Part shown: positions 1 to 5,561 of the stretch, piece by piece | How positions within the stretch are numbered: position 1 is the stretch's first letter | Layout of the letters: the number at the start of each line of letters is the position of its first letter | Source of the DNA: Luminiphilus sp. | Lineage (GTDB): Bacteria > Pseudomonadota > Gammaproteobacteria > Pseudomonadales > Halieaceae | Direction: 5' to 3' | Length of the DNA: 6,599 nucleotides | Assembly (NCBI GenBank): GCA_029251065.1 | Contig: JAQXEB010000062.1 | Coordinates: 1 to 6,599, forward strand | The notes under the pieces: generated by a model | What the model was told of the DNA's origin: nothing | The model's input: the letters and a program-made list of their open reading frames with translations, nothing else | Database searches by the model: none | Position numbers and translations under genes: made by a program

Positions 1-356
1 TCGGCGCTGACTTGCAGGTCTTTGGTAATCACTAGCCGCCTGAGCTCGCCGCCGACCTCGAGCGTAATCGCATCACTACCCGAGAGTCGCTGTTCTCGAA
101 TAAAGCGGCCGACACAGCGCGCGCCGTTGCCGCACTGTCCTGCAGCAGAGCCGTCCGCGTTAAAGATCTTGTATTCAAAATCTGCATCGGGGCGTTTCGG
201 TGGTTCAATCAGTAAAACCTGATCGCAGCCAACCCCGGAGTGCCGGTTAGCAAGGTGCTGAATGTGTTCTGGCGTTAGCTCAACGGCCTTTCTAACGCCA
301 TCGATCACCGCGAAGTCATTGCCTGCGCCGTGCATTTTTGTAAATTCGAGTTTCAT
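1..356 (-). CDS. dapF: Diaminopimelate epimerase, N-terminal part (runs off the left edge)
   Basis: DapF is a cytosolic, cofactor-independent enzyme that converts LL- to meso-diaminopimelate, the precursor of lysine and a cross-linking residue of peptidoglycan. The visible 118 residues begin MKLEFTKMHGAGNDF, the family's N-terminal signature. They continue with the substrate-binding stretch FNADGS and the active-site motif QCGNGARC, whose Cys75 corresponds to Cys73 of E. coli DapF, one of the two acid/base cysteines. The second cysteine lies in the missing C-terminal half (the family is about 275 residues long). The ATG at 356 overlaps the lysA stop codon by 4 nt (ATGA), and a modest GGAG (complement of 365-368) lies 8 nt upstream, so translation is probably coupled to lysA. 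The N-terminus is two residues longer than in E. coli and otherwise typical. No promoter of its own is seen; it should be transcribed with lptM and lysA. The identification is secure. Confidence 0.97.
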   Translation of the reverse strand, partial: MKLEFTKMHGAGNDFAVIDGVRKAVELTPEHIQHLANRHSGVGCDQVLLIEPPKRPDADFEYKIFNADGSAAGQCGNGARCVGRFIREQRLSGSDAITLEVGGELRRLVITKDLQVSA

Positions 357-1627
357 ACGAGGTGCTCCGGCAACCGTTCGCTGGCCCATAAATCTTCAAC
401 CTGTTCACGCTCACGAATGACGTGAGCTACACCGCCGGACACGAGAATCTCGGCAGCTCTGGGGCGGGTGTTGTAATTTGACGCCATGGCAAAGCTGTAA
501 GCTCCCGATCCCATCACGGCCAGGAGATCCCCTTCGGTCAGCGTGAGGGTCCGATCTTTACCTAAGAAGTCACCGGTCTCACAGACGGGACCGACAATAT
601 CGTAGGTTGTGGGATGGCCTTCTCGTGTCTCTACCTCAACGATATTTTGCCATGCGGAGTATAAAGCCGGTCTCAATAGGTCATTCATTGCGGCATCGAC
701 GACTGCAAAATGTTTCGTTTCTCCGACTTTGATCACCATGACTTGGGTTAACAGTGCACCTGCATTTCCCACAATGGATCGACCCGGTTCAATGAGGAGT
801 TCCATGGAGAGGTCCCCCAGCTGATCTCTGACGGCTGAAATGAGGTGCTTAGGACTGGGAATAGACTCATCGTCGTAGCGAATACCCAAGCCGCCGCCTA
901 TATCGATGTGCATCAGCTCAATACCTTGTGCTCCCAGTGCTAGCACTAAGTCGCGCAGATGAGAAACGGACTCGATAAACGGCTCAATCTCGGTCAGTTG
1001 ACTGCCAATATGGCAGTCAATACCCACGGGTCTTAGCGACAAGGAGTCCTGTGCAACACGATAGAGATCCATCGCGGCATCGGCGCTGACACCGAACTTA
1101 TTGGCTTTCAGTCCGGTTGAAATGTATGGATGTGTTTTCGCATCGACATCGGGGTTGATCCGAATTGAAATGGGCGCAATTTTTCCCAACCGCTCGGCAA
1201 TTTTTTCGATGAGTGCAAGCTCAGAAGCCGATTCAACGTTGAAACACCGAATGCCCGTCTTGAGCGCGAAATCGATCTCTGCCATTGATTTCCCGACCCC
1301 TGAGAAAACCACTTTCTGGGGGTCCCCACCGGCGGCGAGCACTCGGCGGAGTTCGCCGCCTGAGACAATGTCAAAGCCCGAGCCTAGCGAGGCAAGTAAC
1401 TTCAAGACTGCGATATTTGAATTGGCTTTTACGGCGTAGCACACGAGATGCCTTGCCCCTTCGAAGGCAGCACGCCATTCATTGAACGCATTAGTAATGG
1501 CGCTCTGAGAGTACACATAAAGCGGCGTTGAAAACCGATCTGCCAGCTCGGGCATCGCCATGTCTTCACACATGAGCGTCCCGTGTCGGAGGCCGAATCC
1601 GCTTGGAAGGTTTGGTTTTTTTGACAT
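353..1627 (-). CDS. lysA: Diaminopimelate decarboxylase
   Basis: LysA is a PLP-dependent, fold-type III decarboxylase that turns meso-diaminopimelate into L-lysine, the last step of the pathway. The product is 424 residues, close to E. coli (420) and Pseudomonas (about 415). It is an alanine-racemase-like barrel followed by a C-terminal beta domain. Visible motifs are YAVKANSN with the Schiff-base Lys67, DCHIGSQ with His206, the phosphate-binding GGG at 244-246, EPGR at 280-283, the catalytic CETGD around Cys349, and GAYSFAMASNYN with Tyr377. The ATG at 1627 is chosen because it begins 8 nt after the lptM stop. The reading frame stays open for 48 further codons upstream to a TTG at 1771, but that extension lies across lptM and matches nothing in the family. 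No clear ribosome-binding site precedes the ATG, so coupling to lptM is likely. Codons 2-4 contain a run of seven A. No adjacent lysR-type regulator is seen. Confidence 0.97.
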   Translation of the reverse strand: MSKKPNLPSGFGLRHGTLMCEDMAMPELADRFSTPLYVYSQSAITNAFNEWRAAFEGARHLVCYAVKANSNIAVLKLLASLGSGFDIVSGGELRRVLAAGGDPQKVVFSGVGKSMAEIDFALKTGIRCFNVESASELALIEKIAERLGKIAPISIRINPDVDAKTHPYISTGLKANKFGVSADAAMDLYRVAQDSLSLRPVGIDCHIGSQLTEIEPFIESVSHLRDLVLALGAQGIELMHIDIGGGLGIRYDDESIPSPKHLISAVRDQLGDLSMELLIEPGRSIVGNAGALLTQVMVIKVGETKHFAVVDAAMNDLLRPALYSAWQNIVEVETREGHPTTYDIVGPVCETGDFLGKDRTLTLTEGDLLAVMGSGAYSFAMASNYNTRPRAAEILVSGGVAHVIREREQVEDLWASERLPEHLV

Positions 1628-1635
1628 GCTAGCCG

Positions 1636-1758
1636 CTAGTTCGCAGTGGCGGGTTTTGGATCTGGGTATCGAAGTTCGCCGGGCTGTCCGCACCCCAGGT
1701 TCAGCGCCAGCGTCAGAGCGATACAGGTAAGAGCGAGTTTTTGCACCAGAAACACCAT
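1636..1758 (-). CDS. lptM: LptM (YifL/LppL-type) small lipoprotein
   Basis: This is a 40-residue lipoprotein gene. In E. coli, LptM (formerly YifL) is an outer-membrane lipoprotein that helps the LptDE LPS translocon mature. The translation starts MVFLVQKLALTC, continues with a hydrophobic stretch (residues 8-21), reaches Cys23 and ends GCGQPGELRYPDP followed by a short polar tail. The GCGQxGxLxxP core around the lipidated Cys is the family signature (GCGQKGPLYLP in E. coli and Pseudomonas). The position between the cyaY divergent promoter and lysA/dapF is also diagnostic: the same locus holds yifL in E. coli and lppL in Pseudomonas. The lipobox is imperfect, with Asn at -3 where Leu is usual, although Leu at -2 or -4 and Gly at -1 are acceptable. 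The ATG at 1758 has no Shine-Dalgarno sequence. An in-frame GTG at 1746 would give the more typical start MQKLALT. It ends 8 nt before lysA. Confidence 0.85.
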   Translation of the reverse strand: MVFLVQKLALTCIALTLALNLGCGQPGELRYPDPKPATAN

Positions 1759-1771
1759 TTATAAAACACAA

Positions 1772-1780
1772 AGTATATCA
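1772..1780 (-). promoter_or_regulatory. Predicted extended -10 promoter for lptM-lysA-dapF
   Basis: Read on the minus strand the sequence is TGATATACT, which matches an extended -10 element (TGn followed by TATACT, one mismatch from TATAAT). No good -35 hexamer lies 16-18 bp upstream, which extended -10 promoters tolerate. Transcription would start near 1762-1765, only about 4-7 nt before the lptM ATG, or about 16-19 nt before the alternative GTG. Inferred from sequence pattern only. Confidence 0.45.
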
Positions 1781-1795
1781 GCTGTTAGGATGTGA

Positions 1796-1824
1796 TCGTG
1801 ACTCGAGTTGCATGAGTTAATAAT
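1796..1824 (+). promoter_or_regulatory. Weak candidate promoter for cyaY
   Basis: AATAAT at 1819-1824 matches five of six bases of the -10 consensus. With a 17-bp spacer the -35 position is TCGTGA (1796-1801), a poor match at three of six. The predicted start near 1831 would leave a leader of about 25 nt that contains the cyaY ribosome-binding site. It lies back-to-back with the lptM promoter in the 97-bp divergent region, so the two transcripts could influence each other. A single TGTGATC half-site (1791-1797) lies just upstream but lacks its partner half. Confidence 0.25.
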
Positions 1825-1845
1825 GTTTCGCCGCCGGAGAACAAC

Positions 1846-1850
1846 AGGAG
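1846..1850 (+). promoter_or_regulatory. Ribosome-binding site fixing the cyaY start
   Basis: AGGAG ends 5 nt before the ATG at 1856. It supports this start over the in-frame TTG at 1808 or ATG at 1823, which would add an arginine-rich N-terminus foreign to the family. Confidence 0.75.
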
Positions 1851-1855
1851 CTGCA

Positions 1856-2176
1856 ATGGCCGCATCACCCCGATACTACGAATGCATCGATCAAACATTT
1901 GAGGACGTCGAAACACGACTTGAAGACCTTGACTCCGACCCAGATATTGCGGGGGCCGAAGGTGTTTTAAACGTAAAGTTTGTTAACGGCGTCACGTTTG
2001 TTTTGAGTCGACAACCGGCGGTTGAGCAACTCTGGCTCGCAACTCCCGGTGGTGGATTCCACTTCGTATGGCGAGAGTCGGCGGGTGATTGGTTCGATAC
2101 GAGAAGTGACGAGGCCTTTCGTCCACTTTTTCTCAGAGAACTTGCCGCACACGCGGATGAGAAGATCGAATGGTGA
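1856..2176 (+). CDS. cyaY: CyaY, bacterial frataxin-like iron-binding protein
   Basis: CyaY is the bacterial frataxin homologue. It is a small cytosolic protein that binds iron through an acidic surface and interacts with IscS to modulate Fe-S cluster assembly. The product is 106 residues, exactly the length of E. coli CyaY. The first helix is rich in Asp and Glu (residues 9-29, including the stretch LEDLDSDPDI), forming the acidic ridge. The conserved sheet follows: GVLNVKFVNG, then LSRQPAVEQLWLATPGGGFHF, broken here as LSRQPAVEQLW and LATPGGGFHF, then GDWFDTRSDEAF. These align closely with E. coli GGVLTITFENG, NRQEPLHQVWLAT and the WICDRSGETF region. It is divergent from lptM, the usual gammaproteobacterial context. 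It shares its last 7 nt with the following DUF3187 gene, so the two are probably co-transcribed. A short leader with a strong ribosome-binding site suggests steady expression. Confidence 0.95.
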   Translation: MAASPRYYECIDQTFEDVETRLEDLDSDPDIAGAEGVLNVKFVNGVTFVLSRQPAVEQLWLATPGGGFHFVWRESAGDWFDTRSDEAFRPLFLRELAAHADEKIEW

Positions 2177-3153
2177 GACAGCGCGGCCTGGTCATTGCCG
2201 TGGTGTTTGTAGCACTTGCGCCGCGCTTGGCTGTTGCTGAGCGAGTTCATGCCCCGTTGTGGGTCGAAAATTTATCGCCGATGGCTGCGCTGATCGGTAT
2301 TCCTTCGCAGCGTACCGCTGATATCCGTGAGGGTCTGTCGGTGACTGCGCACACCGATCTTGCGACGCATTTTGTGGCTCAAGCGTCCGACAACGAGCAA
2401 CTTTTTTTTGACGGCGAGTCGCAACGTCAGAGTTTACGTGTTCGTTGGGGCTTATCGTCGGTGTGGGAGCTCAGTGCAACCCTTCCGGTGACGCGACATA
2501 GCGGTGGATTCGTCGATTCCTATGTCAATCGCTGGCACAGCGCCTTTGGTATGAGCGACGGGGGTCGAAGCGCGGTACCCGAAGACCAAATTCGATATCA
2601 ATTTGACAGCCTGACGCAGGCCCTCAGTTTGGCTAGGTCAGCATCAGGCCGCAATGACCTGACTTTTGAGCTGGCACATATTGCCGAGCGGCAAAAAGAC
2701 CTGCAAATCGCTTATGCAATTGGGTACAAGGCCTCGACGGGGAACGTTGATGAATGGACCGGTAGCGGGGCTTCTGACGTTTACTCCGTGGCGCGATTTA
2801 GCGGTGCGCACCAGAGTGATTTACCCTTTTATTGGCACGGGCAACTCGGCGTGACGCATGTGGGATCGAGTCCATTGCTGGGCCCCCGGCAAAAAGAGTG
2901 GATTGGATTCGCTGGCTTATCAATGGAATGGCTGCTCAATAGCCACTGGGCGCTGCTTGCTCAGTTTGACAGTCACAGCGCGATTTTAAACAGTGATCTT
3001 AAAGCGCTGGGCGAGCCTGCCGGTATGCTGAGTTTGGGACTGAGGCGGAGTTTAGGTCGCCATTGGGCCCTTGATGTGAGTTTCGCAGAGGACATTGTTG
3101 TGGAAAGTGCGCCGGATATTATTTTTCAAGCCTCTCTCCACTATCGGCCCTAG
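2170..3153 (+). CDS. Exported DUF3187 family protein, function unknown
   Basis: The product is 327 residues with no established function. Residues 1-23 form a Sec signal peptide (positive MVRQRG, hydrophobic LVIAVVFVALAP, then a predicted cut after AVA), so the mature protein begins ERVHAPLW and is periplasmic or outer-membrane. DUF3187 membership rests on the N-terminal NLSP...IGIPSQ (34-47), the repeated RWGLSSVWELSATLPV strand pair (92-107) and the hallmark SGGFVDSYVNRWHSAFG followed by GGR (111-133), a motif I recall as typical of the family. The rest alternates amphipathic strands with turns (QIAYAIGYKAS, GSGASDVY, YWHGQLGVTHVG, ALLAQFDSHS, SLGLRRSLG, ALDVSFAEDI), which looks like a transmembrane beta-barrel, though the last residue is Pro rather than the usual Phe. 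The ATG at 2170 follows GAGAAG by 5 nt; GTG at 2173 is a close alternative. A run of eight T lies at 2402-2409. It overlaps cyaY and is convergent with argH. Confidence 0.8.
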   Translation: MVRQRGLVIAVVFVALAPRLAVAERVHAPLWVENLSPMAALIGIPSQRTADIREGLSVTAHTDLATHFVAQASDNEQLFFDGESQRQSLRVRWGLSSVWELSATLPVTRHSGGFVDSYVNRWHSAFGMSDGGRSAVPEDQIRYQFDSLTQALSLARSASGRNDLTFELAHIAERQKDLQIAYAIGYKASTGNVDEWTGSGASDVYSVARFSGAHQSDLPFYWHGQLGVTHVGSSPLLGPRQKEWIGFAGLSMEWLLNSHWALLAQFDSHSAILNSDLKALGEPAGMLSLGLRRSLGRHWALDVSFAEDIVVESAPDIIFQASLHYRP

Positions 3154-3161
3154 TCTGAGCG

Positions 3162-4559
3162 TCAGTCTAAGGCGGCGCGCGCGCGCGATGCTGCTGCCCG
3201 AACTTGTGCTGGCGCGGTTCCACCAATGTGATCACGAGCGGCGACCGACCCCTCGAGGGTCAGCACCTTAAACACATCCTCTTCAACGGCATCACTAAGG
3301 CTTTTTAGAGTCTCCAGTGATAGCGCTGCAACGTCTATTCCCTCTGCTTCCGCTAAGCCTACGGCCGTACCCACAATTTCGTGGGCATCTCGGAAGGCAA
3401 TGCCTTTGCGGACCAAATAGTCTGCAAGATCTGTTGCCGTTGGATGGCCAAGACCTGCGGCTCGGCGCATGGCGTCGGGTTTTGCCTTCATCGCAGGAAC
3501 CAAGTCAGCCAGCGCCATGAGTGAATCATGCACGGTCCTCACGGCGTCAAACAGGGGCTCTTTATCCTCCTGGTTGTCTTTGTTGTAGGCCAGTGGTTGA
3601 CCTTTCATCAGTGTAATCAAGGCAACTAAGTGCCCCTGCACGCGCCCAACCTTCCCTCGTATCAGTTCGGGCACATCAGGATTTTTCTTCTGGGGCATGA
3701 TTGACGAGCCGGTACAGAATCGGTCTGGCAGGTCCACAAAATTGAACTGGGCACTGGTCCAAATAATCATTTCTTCAGCCATGCGGGACAAGTGCATCAT
3801 GGTAATCGCAGCGGCCGAGGTGAATTCGATGGCAAAATCTCGATCAGACACGGAATCCAGAGAGTTTTCTGTGGGTCCGGAAAAGCCCAGTGCGCTGGCG
3901 GTCAGGTGCCGGTCAATCGGATAGGAGGTCCCCGCGAGTGCGGCTGAACCCAAGGGGCAGTAATTCAGGCGCTGTGCGCAGTCAGCAAGTCGACCGTCGT
4001 CGCGCAAGAGCATCTCATTCCAGGCGAGAAGGTGGTGTCCAAAGGTGACGGGCTGGGCGACTTGTAAATGAGTAAAGCCCGGCATGATCGTGTCAGCATA
4101 GGTTTCGGCCTGATCGATGAGCCCCGTTCTCAGGCGCGTCATTTGACCGCGAATACTGACGATGGCCTCGCGCAGGTACAGCCTAATATCTGTTGCGACT
4201 TGATCGTTGCGCGATCGTCCCGTGTGCAGCTTTTTACCGGCATCGCCGATAATTTCAGTGAGTCGGGCCTCTACATTCATGTGTACGTCTTCGAGCTCGA
4301 CACGCCATTTGAAACTGCCCGCTGAGATCTCAGTTTCGACTTGGTCGAGTCCTCGACGAATATCGGCGAGTTCCTCATTTGTCAGAATGCCGCACGCATT
4401 GAGCATCAGAGCGTGTGCTCTCGAGCCTTCAATGTCGTAACGTGCGAGCACGTGATCAAATGAATAAGACGCAGTGAACTCTTGCACAAAGGCGTCAGTC
4501 GCTTCACTGAATCGACCACCCCATGTTTGGCTGGTATGACTGTCTATAGAACTGGACAC
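3162..4559 (-). CDS. argH: Argininosuccinate lyase
   Basis: ArgH splits argininosuccinate into arginine and fumarate, the last step of arginine synthesis, as a cytosolic homotetramer of the fumarase/aspartase superfamily. The product is 465 residues (E. coli 457). It carries the N-terminal TWGGRFSEATDAFVQEF, the conserved EDVHMNVEARL (90-100), TGRSRNDQVATDIRL (113-127), PGFTHLQVAQP with the general-acid/base region around His164, and the superfamily signature GSSIMPQKKNPD (284-295), whose flexible loop bears the catalytic serine. YNKDNQEDKEPLFD (325-338) is also standard. The start is GTG at 4559 with GAGAAG 8 nt upstream; no family-like sequence continues upstream of it. The last codons (SRARAALD) include a 13-bp alternating GC tract. 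The gene is divergent from hemC and ends 8 bp from the DUF3187 stop on the other strand. All catalytic motifs are intact and the call is secure. Confidence 0.98.
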   Translation of the reverse strand: MSSSIDSHTSQTWGGRFSEATDAFVQEFTASYSFDHVLARYDIEGSRAHALMLNACGILTNEELADIRRGLDQVETEISAGSFKWRVELEDVHMNVEARLTEIIGDAGKKLHTGRSRNDQVATDIRLYLREAIVSIRGQMTRLRTGLIDQAETYADTIMPGFTHLQVAQPVTFGHHLLAWNEMLLRDDGRLADCAQRLNYCPLGSAALAGTSYPIDRHLTASALGFSGPTENSLDSVSDRDFAIEFTSAAAITMMHLSRMAEEMIIWTSAQFNFVDLPDRFCTGSSIMPQKKNPDVPELIRGKVGRVQGHLVALITLMKGQPLAYNKDNQEDKEPLFDAVRTVHDSLMALADLVPAMKAKPDAMRRAAGLGHPTATDLADYLVRKGIAFRDAHEIVGTAVGLAEAEGIDVAALSLETLKSLSDAVEEDVFKVLTLEGSVAARDHIGGTAPAQVRAAASRARAALD

Positions 4560-4567
4560 GCGATAAA

Positions 4568-4573
4568 CTTCTC
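4568..4573 (-). promoter_or_regulatory. Ribosome-binding site fixing the argH GTG start
   Basis: On the minus strand GAGAAG (within AAGAGAAG) lies 8 nt before GTG at 4559. It supports GTG initiation and the N-terminus MSSSIDSHTSQTWGGRF. The nearest later in-frame ATG (residue 52) would remove conserved sequence. Confidence 0.65.
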
Positions 4574-4590
4574 TTGCTGGACTGCTTGCT

Positions 4591-4599
4591 AGTGTATCA
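4591..4599 (-). promoter_or_regulatory. Predicted extended -10 promoter for argH
   Basis: The minus-strand sequence is TGATACACT, an extended -10 (TGn plus TACACT). It differs by one base from the box proposed in front of lptM. No convincing -35 is seen. Transcription would start near 4584, leaving about 25 nt of leader that includes the argH ribosome-binding site. I found no clear pair of ArgR boxes in the region, so arginine control cannot be claimed from the sequence. Confidence 0.4.
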
Positions 4600-4642
4600 G
4601 GTGAGAACCATTGCTTGTGCGGGTGGTAGGCTTAAAAGAAAT

Positions 4643-4649
4643 AGGGGGA
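4643..4649 (+). promoter_or_regulatory. Ribosome-binding site fixing the hemC start
   Basis: AGGGGGA lies 3 nt before ATG at 4653, or about 4-6 nt counting from its G-rich core. It selects this ATG over an in-frame TTG at 4611 that would add 14 residues with no family counterpart. Confidence 0.7.
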
Positions 4650-4652
4650 AGC

Positions 4653-5561
4653 ATGGATTCAATCACAATAGCGACTCGAGAGAGTCCTCTCGCACTGTGG
4701 CAAGCGTATTTCGTGCAGGCCGAGTTGAAACGACATCATCCCGGTATTGAGGTGAAGCTACTGGGCATGACATCGCGCGGCGATCAGCTTTTGGACACGC
4801 CTTTATACAAGGTCGGTGGCAAAGGTTTATTTGTTAAGGAGCTTGAAACAGCGCTCATGGATGGGCGTGCCGATATCGCCGTTCACTCAATGAAAGATGT
4901 ACCCATGGCGTTGCCCGACGGGCTGACCTTAGGTGTTATTTGTGAACGGGAGGATCCCCGAGACGCGCTGGTGGGTGTAACGAGTTTTGATGCCCTACCG
5001 AAAGGCGCGCGTCTTGGTACCTCCAGTCTCAGGCGGTCATGCCAAGTCATGCAGCAACGACCTGATCTCGAGATCGGCTTTCTGCGGGGGAATGTGAATA
5101 CCCGTTTAGCAAAGCTAGACGCCGGTGAATTCGACGCGATTATCCTGGCATGTGCCGGGCTAATGCGCCTGGGATTTAACGATCGTATTGGTGCCGCGAT
5201 TGATGAGGATTTTCTGCTGCCTGCGGGTGGGCAGGGTGCGGTGGGTATTGAATACAGAGAAGCGGATACTCGCGTTGCTGAGTTGTTAAGTCCTCTTGCG
5301 CACAGCGAGACGTCCCGTCGTGTGATTGCTGAGCGAGCGGTGGTGCGAAAGCTCGATGGCGGCTGCGATGTGCCGATAGCCAGTTATGCGGTATCGGAGG
5401 GTGAAAATTTGTGGTTGCGCGCTCGTGTGGGTTCGCCAGATGGCCGCAAAGTGATTGCGGTGGAAGCGCGTGGGTCAGACCCCGAAGCGCTGGGCCTTGA
5501 AGTGGCTGACGCATTGCTCGCGCAAGGAGCTGCCGACGTGCTGAAAGCCGCACGATCGTGA
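4653..5561 (+). CDS. hemC: Porphobilinogen deaminase (hydroxymethylbilane synthase)
   Basis: HemC polymerises four porphobilinogen molecules into the linear tetrapyrrole hydroxymethylbilane in the cytosol, feeding haem and sirohaem synthesis. The product is 302 residues (E. coli 313). It opens with IATRESPLALWQAYFVQAEL, where the arginine and serine belong to the conserved ATRxSPLALWQ signature. DTPLYKVGGKGLFVKELE (48-65) follows, then HSMKDVP with the catalytic Asp82 (Asp84 in E. coli), REDPRDAL (99-106), GTSSLRR (122-128) and LRGNVNTRLAKLD (144-156). KLDGGCDVPIASYA contains Cys238, the attachment site of the dipyrromethane cofactor (Cys242 in E. coli). All domains are complete, ending with the small C-terminal domain. 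The stop overlaps the hemD start by 4 nt. It is the first gene of the hemC-hemD-hemX operon, which in Enterobacteria and Pseudomonas has the same order. Confidence 0.98.
   Translation: MDSITIATRESPLALWQAYFVQAELKRHHPGIEVKLLGMTSRGDQLLDTPLYKVGGKGLFVKELETALMDGRADIAVHSMKDVPMALPDGLTLGVICEREDPRDALVGVTSFDALPKGARLGTSSLRRSCQVMQQRPDLEIGFLRGNVNTRLAKLDAGEFDAIILACAGLMRLGFNDRIGAAIDEDFLLPAGGQGAVGIEYREADTRVAELLSPLAHSETSRRVIAERAVVRKLDGGCDVPIASYAVSEGENLWLRARVGSPDGRKVIAVEARGSDPEALGLEVADALLAQGAADVLKAARS

Larger units (their letters stand above)
4560..4652. other. argH-hemC divergent intergenic region
   Basis: This 93-bp spacer must hold promoters for both argH and the hem operon. For hemC the best pair I can find is TTGCTT (4611-4616) with TTAAAA (4632-4637) at a short 15-bp spacing, which is weak. 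A second weak pair is TTGCTG (4574-4579) with TATCAG (4595-4600). Neither is good enough to call as the hemC promoter, and no clear palindromic operator is visible. Confidence 0.5.

Noticed and set aside
22..222. 66-codon plus-strand frame opposite dapF
   Set aside because: Antisense to the conserved dapF sequence, including its active-site motif; no independent coding evidence.
1101..1439. 112-codon plus-strand frame opposite lysA
   Set aside because: Antisense shadow of lysA with no ribosome-binding site, no recognisable domain and an unnatural Ser/Pro/Thr-rich composition.
1628..1638. CTAG-CGG-CTAG mini-hairpin between lptM and lysA
   Set aside because: A four-pair stem is too weak to be a regulatory structure; it arises from the self-complementary CTAG words.
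353..1771. LysA with a 48-residue N-terminal extension from a TTG start
   Set aside because: The extension overlaps lptM and resembles no LysA N-terminus; ATG at 1627 gives the normal family length.
1791..1806. CRP-like site (TGTGATC) in the lptM-cyaY intergenic region
   Set aside because: The left half matches perfectly but the right half does not form the expected inverted repeat, so it is only a chance-level half-site.
1801..1808. ACTCGAGT palindrome upstream of cyaY as an operator
   Set aside because: Only 8 bp long, with symmetry ending at once on both sides; expected often by chance.
1808..1855. N-terminal extension of CyaY from TTG 1808 or ATG 1823
   Set aside because: It would add an arginine-rich stretch absent from the family and ignore the strong AGGAG placed 5 nt before ATG 1856.
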